From positions 1 to 64,000 of the forward strand of contig NZ_FMZQ01000018.1 in assembly GCF_900102635.1 (NCBI RefSeq): a stretch of 64,000 nucleotides of DNA, in the 5' to 3' direction. Position 1 is the first letter of the stretch; each line of letters begins with the position of its first letter. The notes below the pieces were generated by a model. The model made no database searches and was not told the DNA's origin. It saw only the letters and a list, made by a program, of their open reading frames with translations. The stretch comes from Ectopseudomonas chengduensis. GTDB taxonomy: Bacteria > Pseudomonadota > Gammaproteobacteria > Pseudomonadales > Pseudomonadaceae. A program made the translations under genes and the position numbers. Positions 8,096 to 15,727 of the stretch are shown piece after piece.

Positions 8096-9427
8096 TTGGA
8101 TTGGCACACCCTGCTCACCCGCGAACGTCTCGGTAAACCTGCGCCCAGCTCTGCAGAGCTGGGACGCAGTCCCTTCCACAAGGATCATGACCGCATCATC
8201 TTCTCCGGTGCCTTCCGCCGCCTGGGACGCAAGACCCAGGTGCACCCGGTGTCGAGCAACGACCATATTCACACCCGCCTGACCCACTCCCTGGAAGTCA
8301 GCTGCGTCGGCCGTTCGCTGGCCATGCGCGTTGGCGAGATGTTGCGTGACGACCTGCCCCACTGGTGCACGCCGAGCGACCTGGGCATGGTGGTGCAGTC
8401 CGCCTGCCTGGCCCATGACATAGGCAACCCGCCGTTCGGCCACTCCGGCGAAGACGCCATTCGCCACTGGTTTCAGCAAGCCGCCGGACGCGGCTGGCTG
8501 GATGCGATGAGCGATGCCGAACGCGGCGATTTTCTCAATTTCGAAGGTAACGCCCAGGGTTTTCGCGTGCTCACCCAGCTGGAGTACCACCAGTTCGACG
8601 GCGGCACACGGCTGACCTACGCCACCCTCGGCACCTACCTCAAGTACCCCTGGACGGCCCGCCACGCGGACGCACAGGGCTACAAGAAACACAAGTTCGG
8701 CTGCTACCAGAGCGAGCTGCCACTGCTCGAACAGATCGCCGCCAAGCTCGAACTGCCGCAACTGGAAACGCAGCGCTGGGCGCGTCACCCGCTGGTCTAT
8801 CTGATGGAAGCGGCGGACGACATCTGCTACGGCCTGATCGACCTGGAAGACGGCGTGGAAATGGAGCTGCTCGACTACACCGAAGTCGAGGCGCTGCTGC
8901 TCGATCTGGTAGGCGATGACCTGCCGGAGACCTATCGCCAGCTCGGCCCCAAGGACTCGCGCCGGCGCAAACTGGCGATCCTGCGCGGCAAGGCCATCGA
9001 ACACCTGACCAACGCGGCTGCCAGTGCCTTCGTCGAACAGCAGCAGGCCCTGCTGGACGGCGGCCTGCAGGGCGATCTGGTCGAACACATGCATGGCGCC
9101 GCCAAGCACTGTGTGCAGAGCGCAAAGTCACTGGCGCGCGAGAAGATCTTCCACGACAAGCGCAAGACGTTGCATGAGATCGGCGCCTATACCACGCTGG
9201 AAATCCTCCTCAACGCCTTCTGCGGTGCGGCACTGGAGCTGCACAGTGGGCGTGCGCTGTCGTTCAAGCACCGGCGTATTCTCGATCTGCTCAGCTACTA
9301 CGCGCCTGAACCGGGTTGGCCCCTGTATCGCTCGTTCATGCGGGTGATCGACTTCATCGCTGGCATGACGGACAGCTACGCTACGGAAATGGCGAGGGAA
9401 ATGACGGGCCGTTCGAGCCCGCTCTGA
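8096..9427 (+). CDS. dgt: dGTP triphosphohydrolase (dGTPase), 443 aa
   Basis: HD-superfamily metal phosphohydrolase that cleaves dGTP to deoxyguanosine and triphosphate. The family's N-terminal signature runs from SPFHKDHDRIIFSGAFRRL through KTQV and HTRLTHSLEV, and the HD metal site is in CLAHDIGNPPFGHSGE. The start is read as TTG at 8096 (giving LDWHTLL, read as Met-Asp-Trp) because GAGGA sits about 7 bases upstream and the family begins at this point. The next upstream in-frame start is at 8024 and adds 24 residues with no family match. The FUSC-like gene follows 12 bases later, probably co-transcribed. Confidence 0.9.
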   Translation: MDWHTLLTRERLGKPAPSSAELGRSPFHKDHDRIIFSGAFRRLGRKTQVHPVSSNDHIHTRLTHSLEVSCVGRSLAMRVGEMLRDDLPHWCTPSDLGMVVQSACLAHDIGNPPFGHSGEDAIRHWFQQAAGRGWLDAMSDAERGDFLNFEGNAQGFRVLTQLEYHQFDGGTRLTYATLGTYLKYPWTARHADAQGYKKHKFGCYQSELPLLEQIAAKLELPQLETQRWARHPLVYLMEAADDICYGLIDLEDGVEMELLDYTEVEALLLDLVGDDLPETYRQLGPKDSRRRKLAILRGKAIEHLTNAAASAFVEQQQALLDGGLQGDLVEHMHGAAKHCVQSAKSLAREKIFHDKRKTLHEIGAYTTLEILLNAFCGAALELHSGRALSFKHRRILDLLSYYAPEPGWPLYRSFMRVIDFIAGMTDSYATEMAREMTGRSSPL

Positions 9428-9439
9428 CGAAAAGAGCGC

Positions 9440-10504
9440 ATGAAGAACCTGATTCGCAACAGTTTCACCTGGCATGCCGGCCCGCCGGCCTGGGGGCCGG
9501 CCGTGGTCGCTGGGCTGGGCTGCGCTTTGCCGCTGGTGCTCGGCCTGTTCACCGCTCACAGTGGTTTTCTCTGGGCATCGGCCGGTGCCTTTCAGGCCGC
9601 ACAGGCGAACCCGCTGCACCGCTTCGGCATGCTGCGCATGCTGCTGCTCACCGGCCTCGGTGCCTGCAGCGCCGGCCTGGGTTTCTGGGCCGCCAGCCAC
9701 CCGCTGATCAGCCTGGGCATTTTCGCTGCTTTCGGCCTGCTGCTGGCCTGGCTGCAACGCTTCGGCAGCGAAGCCGGCAAGCTGGGTATCGGTCTGTGCA
9801 TCTGCCTGTGCCTCGGCCAGGGACAATTCGGCATCGGCAACCTGCACAACCCTTATGCGGTGGCCATGCTGTTCATACTCGGCGGGCTCTGGGTGATGCT
9901 GCTGGCCTTCGGCCTGCGCGGCCTGCACGGCCTGCGCATGTGGCCGTACATGCCGCGCTTCCTGGCCATTCTCAAGGTACTCAAGCGCCACGCGCAGCGC
10001 CTGCCTCGCCAGCAATGGCGTCTGCATGCGCTGGCCTGCATGCTGGCGTTTGCCGCGTCAGGGCTGATCGTCAATCTGGCCGGCCTGTCGCGCGGTTACT
10101 GGCTGACGCTGACCGTCATCACCACGCTACAGCTGGAATTCCAGGGCAGCCTGGTGCGAGCGCTGCAGGCGAGCCTGGCCAGCCTCGCTGCCGCCGGCCT
10201 GCTAATCGTCTTCGGTCACAGCCTGCAAAGCCCCCCGACGATGGTCATGACCTTGCTGGTGCTGGTGATTCTCAGCCGCGCGCTGCAGGCCAATCACTAC
10301 GGCTTGTTCGTGCTGCAGACCAGCCTGTGCTTTGTGCTCCTGGCCGAGAGCCTTGCTCAGGACTGGCACCTGGCGGAGGTGCGCCTGCTCAACGCGCTGA
10401 TCGGCGTGGCCTTGAGCCTGACCGTGGCGCTTCTGGTCCATGGCCTGCGCCTGCAACTGAACAAACCGAGCAAAGCCGCGGACAATTCTCGGCAGCCTTT
10501 ATAA
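9440..10504 (+). CDS. Short FUSC-family inner-membrane protein, 354 aa
   Basis: About ten hydrophobic helices are arranged as two similar halves (about residues 18-160 and 195-345). The second half carries the FUSC-type segment SRGYWLTLTVITTLQ. The FUSC family includes fusaric acid resistance and aromatic acid efflux proteins. This one lacks the large cytoplasmic domain of 650-700 residue members, so it is the short form. Transport activity is inferred from the family; no substrate is evident. The gene follows dgt closely, but no functional link is known. Confidence 0.72.
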   Translation: MKNLIRNSFTWHAGPPAWGPAVVAGLGCALPLVLGLFTAHSGFLWASAGAFQAAQANPLHRFGMLRMLLLTGLGACSAGLGFWAASHPLISLGIFAAFGLLLAWLQRFGSEAGKLGIGLCICLCLGQGQFGIGNLHNPYAVAMLFILGGLWVMLLAFGLRGLHGLRMWPYMPRFLAILKVLKRHAQRLPRQQWRLHALACMLAFAASGLIVNLAGLSRGYWLTLTVITTLQLEFQGSLVRALQASLASLAAAGLLIVFGHSLQSPPTMVMTLLVLVILSRALQANHYGLFVLQTSLCFVLLAESLAQDWHLAEVRLLNALIGVALSLTVALLVHGLRLQLNKPSKAADNSRQPL

Positions 10505-10574
10505 CGTTTCGGCAGATTCGCCCACTCTTCACTATGCTGTGGAAGCCTGCAGCGCCCGCAAGGAGTGAAGTGCG

Positions 10575-13526
10575 ATGCTCAATACCGCCGTTCCCGGAGA
10601 ACGCCGTTTCCCCCTGCACGTTCATATCAGTGTCCTGTTCACGCTTCTGCTGCTGTTCACCGGTGTCGTGCTGGGGTTGTTCAATTACCAGCAGACCAGC
10701 CGGCTGATCTTCTCCAGCAGTTCGACACTCTTCGAGCGCATCCAGCACGACGTACAGAGAGATCTGGACAATACCTACCGCCCCATACGCCACCTGCTCA
10801 GCCTGCTGGCGCTGCACCCGGCCACAGAGGCCGACACGCTCGATGAACGCCTGGAAATGCTGCCGCTGTTCGTTCAGGCCCTGCGCGACAACCCCAAACT
10901 GGCCTCGATCTATCTTGGCTATGAGGATGGCGACTTCTTCATGGTCAGACCGCTGCGCAGCGACATGCTCAAGCAGCGTTTCGACGCGCCGAACAAAGCG
11001 GCTTATCAGGTCTGGGCCATCGACCGCAGCAGCGCCGGGACCGACAGCGATTACCTGTTCTATGACGGCTCACTGAACCAGCTCAGCCGCCGGCAGAAAC
11101 TCAGCGAACCTTACGATCCCAGGCAGCGCGACTGGTTCAAGCGCGCGCGCGGCGATGGCGGACAGATCACCACCGCGCCCTATCTGTTCTTCTCCACCCA
11201 GGAAATCGGCACCACATTGGCCAGGCGCAGCGGCCTGACCACCGTGATTGGCGCCGACCTGACGCTCGACGATCTCTCGGCCACCTTGGCCAGCCACCGC
11301 GTCACCCCCAACAGCCAGGTGGTACTCGCCGACAACGATGGCAATGCCGTGGCCTACCCCGAGAGCAGCCGCCTGCTCAAGGAGGTCGATGGCAAGGTAT
11401 CGCTGGTCAAGGTCAGTGAACTCAATCCGGCTCTGGGTGAACTGCTGTCCGGCCAACTGAACGAACGAGACGAGGGCATCGTCGAACTGGCCAAGCAGCG
11501 TTGGGCCATGGCTCACCGGCACATTCAGGAGGGCGGCCCACAGGGGTTGCATCTGGCCCTGCTGGTGCCCGAGCAAGAGCTGCTGGCAGAGGCTTATCGC
11601 ATCCGCTGGCAGGGCGCGCTGATCACTCTCACCACCCTGCTGCTGTGCCTGCCGCTGGGCTGGCTGACTTCACGTCTGGTGGTCAAACCGCTGCGCAGCC
11701 TGGTGCAGGAGGCGCAGGCCATCCGCCGTTTCGACTTCGCCCATCCGGCCAGCGGTCGCTCGCCGATTCTCGAGGTCGACCAGCTAGCGGTGTCGATGAG
11801 CAGCATGAAGGACACCCTGTCGAGCTTTCTCGACATCGCTGCCAGCCTCTCGGCGGAAACCCAATTCGACGCGCTGATCAAGCGCGTGATGGACGCCACC
11901 GTCTCCATCAGCGCGGCCCAGGGCGGCCTGCTTTATCTGCTGGACAATGACAGCGGCCGCCTGGAGCCACAGGGGTTGGTGATCGACGGCCAGAGCCGCA
12001 GCCTCGCCGATCTGGGCATCCACGGACTGGCCCATGATGACCCAACCTTACCCAGCTGGCTGCAGCGTCCGGCCAGCGGCGGCGACAGTGTCGCCACCTC
12101 CATCGGCTTCGATCAGGCGGGTAAATTTCAAGGGCTGCTGTCGGCCATGGACAGTCCGCGCCTGCACTTGATCGCTGCCGGCCTGCATAACCGTCAGGGC
12201 GACACCGTTGGCGTGCTAGTACTGTTGCAACGCGATACCGGCGAGGATAACGAAAGCATGCTCAGCCCGGATCGCGTCGCCTTCGTCGACGCCGTCTCAG
12301 GCAGTGCAGCCCTGTGCATCGAGAGCCAACGCCTGCTGGCCAGGCAGAAGCAGTTGCTCGATGCCTTCATCCAGCTGATCGCCGGCGCCATCGACGCCAA
12401 GAGTCCCTATACCGGCGGCCACTGTCAGCGCGTACCGGAAATCACCCTGATGCTGGCCCGTGCTGCAGCCGAGAGCGACGCCCCCGAGTTTCGTGACTAC
12501 AACCCCAGCGACGAGGAGTGGGAGGCGCTGCATATCGCCGCCTGGCTGCACGATTGCGGCAAGGTCACCACACCCGAGTACGTGGTGGACAAGGCGACCA
12601 AGCTGGAAACCCTGTACGACCGCATCCACGAAATACGCATGCGCTTCGAGGTACTCAAGCGCGATGCCTGGGTCGCCTATTGGCGTGGTCGTGCCGAAGG
12701 TGGTGAGGAAAGCGCACTGGCGGCTCTGCGCGACCAGCTGCTGAGCGATCTGGACGACGAATTCGCCTTCATCGCGCGCATCAATCTGGGTGGCGAGGCC
12801 ATGGCCGATGACGACCAGGCTCGCCTCAAGCAGATCGCCGAACGACGCTGGCTACGCACACTGGACAATCGCCTGGGCGTTTCCTGGGAGGAAGCCAAGC
12901 GCCTGGAACACTCGGCCCCCAGCAGCCTGCCGGTGGAGGAGCCGCTGCTCGCTGACCGCCTCGACCATCTGATCGAGCGCGCCGACCAGGAGGTGATCGC
13001 GCCAGACAATCGCTGGGGCTTCAAGCTGGAAGTGCCGCAGTACAAATTCAACCGTGGCGAACTGCACAACCTGAGCATCGCCCGCGGCACGCTGACGGCC
13101 GAAGAGCGCTACATCATCAACCACCACATCGTGCAGACCATCCTGATGCTCGACCGCCTGCCCTTCCCCAAGCATCTGCAGAATGTCACCGAGATCGCCG
13201 GTGGGCACCACGAGAAGATGGACGGCACGGGCTATCCCAAACGCCTGACGCGCGAACAGATGAGCCTGCCGGCACGCATGATGGCGATCGCCGATATCTT
13301 CGAAGCCCTGACGGCAGTGGATCGCCCCTACAAGAAGGGCAAGACGCTGTCGGAGGCACTGAACATCATGGTCGGCATGTGCAAGGGTGCGCACATCGAC
13401 CCGCAGCTGTTCGCTCTGTTCATTCGCGCAGGCATCTACCGGCGCTACGCCGAGCGTTTCATGCAGGCCGAACAGATCGATAAGGTAGACGAACAAGCGC
13501 TGCTGGAAAAAGCTGGAGCTCTGTAG
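10575..13526 (+). CDS. Cache-HAMP-GAF-HD-GYP membrane phosphodiesterase, 983 aa
   Basis: Predicted sensor that degrades cyclic di-GMP. Order: membrane helix (about 17-40); extracytoplasmic double-Cache-like domain (about 42-335, with the DPRQRDWF motif of dCache sensors); second helix (347-366); HAMP (about 367-420); GAF-like domain (about 430-590); HD-GYP domain (about 605-960). Catalytic motifs are H659-D660 in WLHDCGKV and H878-H879-E-K-M-D-G-T-G-Y-P. The two are about 220 residues apart, against roughly 60-70 in ordinary HD-GYP proteins, because an insertion of about 150 residues rich in charged helix splits the domain. AAGGAG lies 9 bases before the ATG. Its TAG stop falls in an interspersed palindrome. 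Confidence 0.87.
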   Translation: MLNTAVPGERRFPLHVHISVLFTLLLLFTGVVLGLFNYQQTSRLIFSSSSTLFERIQHDVQRDLDNTYRPIRHLLSLLALHPATEADTLDERLEMLPLFVQALRDNPKLASIYLGYEDGDFFMVRPLRSDMLKQRFDAPNKAAYQVWAIDRSSAGTDSDYLFYDGSLNQLSRRQKLSEPYDPRQRDWFKRARGDGGQITTAPYLFFSTQEIGTTLARRSGLTTVIGADLTLDDLSATLASHRVTPNSQVVLADNDGNAVAYPESSRLLKEVDGKVSLVKVSELNPALGELLSGQLNERDEGIVELAKQRWAMAHRHIQEGGPQGLHLALLVPEQELLAEAYRIRWQGALITLTTLLLCLPLGWLTSRLVVKPLRSLVQEAQAIRRFDFAHPASGRSPILEVDQLAVSMSSMKDTLSSFLDIAASLSAETQFDALIKRVMDATVSISAAQGGLLYLLDNDSGRLEPQGLVIDGQSRSLADLGIHGLAHDDPTLPSWLQRPASGGDSVATSIGFDQAGKFQGLLSAMDSPRLHLIAAGLHNRQGDTVGVLVLLQRDTGEDNESMLSPDRVAFVDAVSGSAALCIESQRLLARQKQLLDAFIQLIAGAIDAKSPYTGGHCQRVPEITLMLARAAAESDAPEFRDYNPSDEEWEALHIAAWLHDCGKVTTPEYVVDKATKLETLYDRIHEIRMRFEVLKRDAWVAYWRGRAEGGEESALAALRDQLLSDLDDEFAFIARINLGGEAMADDDQARLKQIAERRWLRTLDNRLGVSWEEAKRLEHSAPSSLPVEEPLLADRLDHLIERADQEVIAPDNRWGFKLEVPQYKFNRGELHNLSIARGTLTAEERYIINHHIVQTILMLDRLPFPKHLQNVTEIAGGHHEKMDGTGYPKRLTREQMSLPARMMAIADIFEALTAVDRPYKKGKTLSEALNIMVGMCKGAHIDPQLFALFIRAGIYRRYAERFMQAEQIDKVDEQALLEKAGAL

Positions 13527-13588
13527 GGGCGCTCCGCGCACCGAGCTTCGATATCAGGTCAAACGCTGGGTGCGCGCGGCGCACCCTA
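13523..13588. repeat. Interspersed inverted repeat, GTAGGGTGCGC type
   Basis: Two facing copies of a 20-21 base unit: a degenerate left copy (13523-13542) and a right copy (13568-13588). The right copy is itself a hairpin, GGGTGCGC-GCG-GCGCACCC. The same unit recurs at 34993-35056. The left copy supplies the TAG stop of the HD-GYP gene (13524-13526). It may act as a transcription end between convergent genes. Confidence 0.7.
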
Positions 13589-13628
13589 CCTGATGACTGG
13601 CGCCAGAGAACCCGGCGCCGAGTAGCGA

Positions 13629-13970
13629 TCAAGCCTGGTTGATCGGGTTTTCCGGGTACCAGACGTCCTGCAACGGGCTGAGTTCGAACTTCTCCAGTTC
13701 GTCGCGGCCTTTCAGCCAGGCCTCGACGGCAGCACGCTGCTCCTCGTTGACCGAGCCACGCTTGGCCAGGCAGACCAGACCGAAGTCTTCGCCACCTACG
13801 TAATCCAGACCATTGCCGGCGATGGCCTGATCGAGGAACTGATCGACGAAATCGTCGAGGGTCTGGTCGCTCAAGTCGGCCTTGAAGTTCAGGGTCAGCT
13901 CGAAGCCCAGCTCCTGGAATTCATCGACACAGAGCTTCTTGCGCAGACGGCGGGAACGGTTGGTCGCCAT
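13629..13970 (-). CDS. yggL: YggL family 50S-ribosome-binding protein (DUF469), 113 aa
   Basis: A small acidic protein with a basic N-terminus (NRSRRLRKKL) and the family pattern VDEFQELGF...FVDQFLDQAI...DYVGGEDFGLVC. YggL of E. coli associates with the large ribosomal subunit; its cellular role is not settled. The start is placed at 13970 because GAGGA lies 7 bases upstream. A longer frame to 14003 adds 11 residues outside the family. The gene stands alone between the HD-GYP gene (convergent) and dacB (divergent). Confidence 0.83.
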   Translation of the reverse strand: MATNRSRRLRKKLCVDEFQELGFELTLNFKADLSDQTLDDFVDQFLDQAIAGNGLDYVGGEDFGLVCLAKRGSVNEEQRAAVEAWLKGRDELEKFELSPLQDVWYPENPINQA

Positions 13971-14218
13971 GAAACAATCCTCAAAGGTAATAACGCGCGG
14001 CACTCTAGCAGTTTCGCCGCCAGAGCGCCCGTTTTGTATCGTCCTGCCGGCCCTTCGAACATGTTGAACGCCAGCTGTTTGCAGTGACTGTTTTTAACCC
14101 GGCGGGGCCGACTGCGAGCAGAATCTTGCGGCATAATGCCGGCAACTTTTCCCCGAGTCGGACTGTCGTTTGTCTGTCTCCCACGTCACTCCCGCCTGAC
14201 TGCGGAAGGTTCCTGTCG

Positions 14219-15655
14219 ATGATTCAGCGGTTTCGCCAACTGGCGCTGAGCGCCCTGCTTCTCCCCCTCGCCCTGTCCTGCCACGCTGCCAGCGCCGCAC
14301 TCCCTGCCAAGGTCGAGCAGGCGCTGAAGGCCAACAAGATTTCCAACAACTCGCTGTCGGTAATGACCGTGCCTCTGGGCGGGCAGGCTGGCGGCCTGCA
14401 GTTCAATGCCGATATCTCGGTCAACCCGGCCTCCACCATGAAGCTGGTGACCACCTACGCCGCCCTGGAATTGCTGGGGCCCAACCATCAATGGAAGACC
14501 GAGTTCTATGCCGATGGCCCGCTGAAGGATGGTGTGCTGCATGGCAACCTCTACCTCAAGGGTGGCGGCGACCCGAAACTGAACATGGAGAAACTCTGGC
14601 TGCTGCTGCGCGATCTGCGCATCAACGGCGTGCGCCAGGTTCAAGGCGATCTGGTGCTCGATCGCAGCTTCTTCGTTGCCCCGCAGTTACCGGCGTTCAA
14701 TGATGACGGTGGCGATGCCAACAAACCCTTCCTGGTCAAACCCGACTCCCTGCTGGTCAACCTCAAGGCGCAGCGTTTCATCACCCGCGCCGAAGGCGGC
14801 AAGGCGCATATCGCCATGGACCCACCAATCGCCACTGTCCGTATCGACAATCAGGTTCGCGTGCTCAAGGCTGCAACCTGTCCGGCCTGGCCCGATATCC
14901 GCTACAACGCGGTGGAGCAGTACGACGGCACGACCCTGATCGTCAGCGGCCAACTGGCTGAAGGCTGCAGTGCGCAGACCTACCTGTCGCTGCTCGACCA
15001 TCCCAGCTACGCCGCCGGCGCGGTACGCGGTATCTGGCAGGAGCTGGGCGGCAAGATTCTTGGCAAGGACCGTCTGGGCCCTGTTCCGGAAAAAGCCCGC
15101 ATGCTGGTGCGCGCCTTCTCCCCGGATGTGGTGGAGATCGTCCGCGACATCAACAAGTACAGCAACAACACCATGGCTCGGCAGCTGTTTCTCAGCATCG
15201 GCGCACAGTTCCGTACGGAAGCCGACAAGGATGACGCCATGGCCGCGCAGCGTGTCATTCGCAGCTGGCTGGCGCGCAAGGGCATCACGGCGCCGCATCT
15301 GGTGATGGAGAATGGCTCCGGCCTGTCGCGCGCCGAACGCATCAGCGCACGGGAAATGGCGCTGATCCTCCAGGCGGCCTGGCGCAGCCCTTACGCTGCC
15401 GAGTTCCGCAGCTCGATGCCACTGGTGGCAATGGACGGCACCATGCGCCGGCGCCTGCAGCGCACGCCGCTGGTGGGTGAGGCACACATCAAGACCGGCA
15501 CCCTGAACAATGTGCGCGCCATTGCCGGCTACAGCCGCGACAGCAACGGCCAGGACTGGGCCGTGGTGGCCATCCTCAACGACCCGAAACCCTGGGGCGC
15601 CACCTCGATCCTCGATCAGGTGCTGCTGGAAACCTACAAGCAGCCCAAACGCTGA
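14219..15655 (+). CDS. dacB: D-alanyl-D-alanine carboxypeptidase/endopeptidase PBP4, 478 aa
   Basis: Periplasmic low-molecular-mass penicillin-binding protein that trims and opens peptidoglycan cross-links. A signal peptide of about 26 residues ends near ASA. The three active-site motifs are present: S72-T-M-K75, SNN in KYSNNTMA, and KTG in HIKTGTLN. A long domain is inserted between the first two, as in other class C (PBP4) proteins. GGAAGG lies 9 bases before the chosen ATG; the frame is open further upstream (to 14084) without a family match. It is convergent with rlmKL, with an inverted repeat between the stops. Confidence 0.92.
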   Translation: MIQRFRQLALSALLLPLALSCHAASAALPAKVEQALKANKISNNSLSVMTVPLGGQAGGLQFNADISVNPASTMKLVTTYAALELLGPNHQWKTEFYADGPLKDGVLHGNLYLKGGGDPKLNMEKLWLLLRDLRINGVRQVQGDLVLDRSFFVAPQLPAFNDDGGDANKPFLVKPDSLLVNLKAQRFITRAEGGKAHIAMDPPIATVRIDNQVRVLKAATCPAWPDIRYNAVEQYDGTTLIVSGQLAEGCSAQTYLSLLDHPSYAAGAVRGIWQELGGKILGKDRLGPVPEKARMLVRAFSPDVVEIVRDINKYSNNTMARQLFLSIGAQFRTEADKDDAMAAQRVIRSWLARKGITAPHLVMENGSGLSRAERISAREMALILQAAWRSPYAAEFRSSMPLVAMDGTMRRRLQRTPLVGEAHIKTGTLNNVRAIAGYSRDSNGQDWAVVAILNDPKPWGATSILDQVLLETYKQPKR

Positions 15656-15662
15656 CCACGCT

Positions 15663-15723
15663 GTAGCCCGGATGCAATCCGGGGCTTAGGTTCAAAAGAG
15701 CCCCCGGATTACATCCGGGCTAC
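15663..15723. repeat. Interspersed inverted repeat, GTAGCCCGGATG type
   Basis: Arms of about 22-24 bases beginning GTAGCCCGGATG face each other (15663-15684 and 15700-15723), differing at one or two positions. The pair fills the gap between the convergent stops of dacB and rlmKL, where it could serve as a bidirectional terminator. The same family recurs at 34085-34138. Confidence 0.8.
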
Positions 15724-15727
15724 GCTA

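Noticed and set aside
9440..10504. FUSC protein as a truncated pseudogene
   Set aside because: Both hydrophobic halves are complete and the reading frame ends cleanly; short FUSC-type proteins exist, so truncation is not shown.
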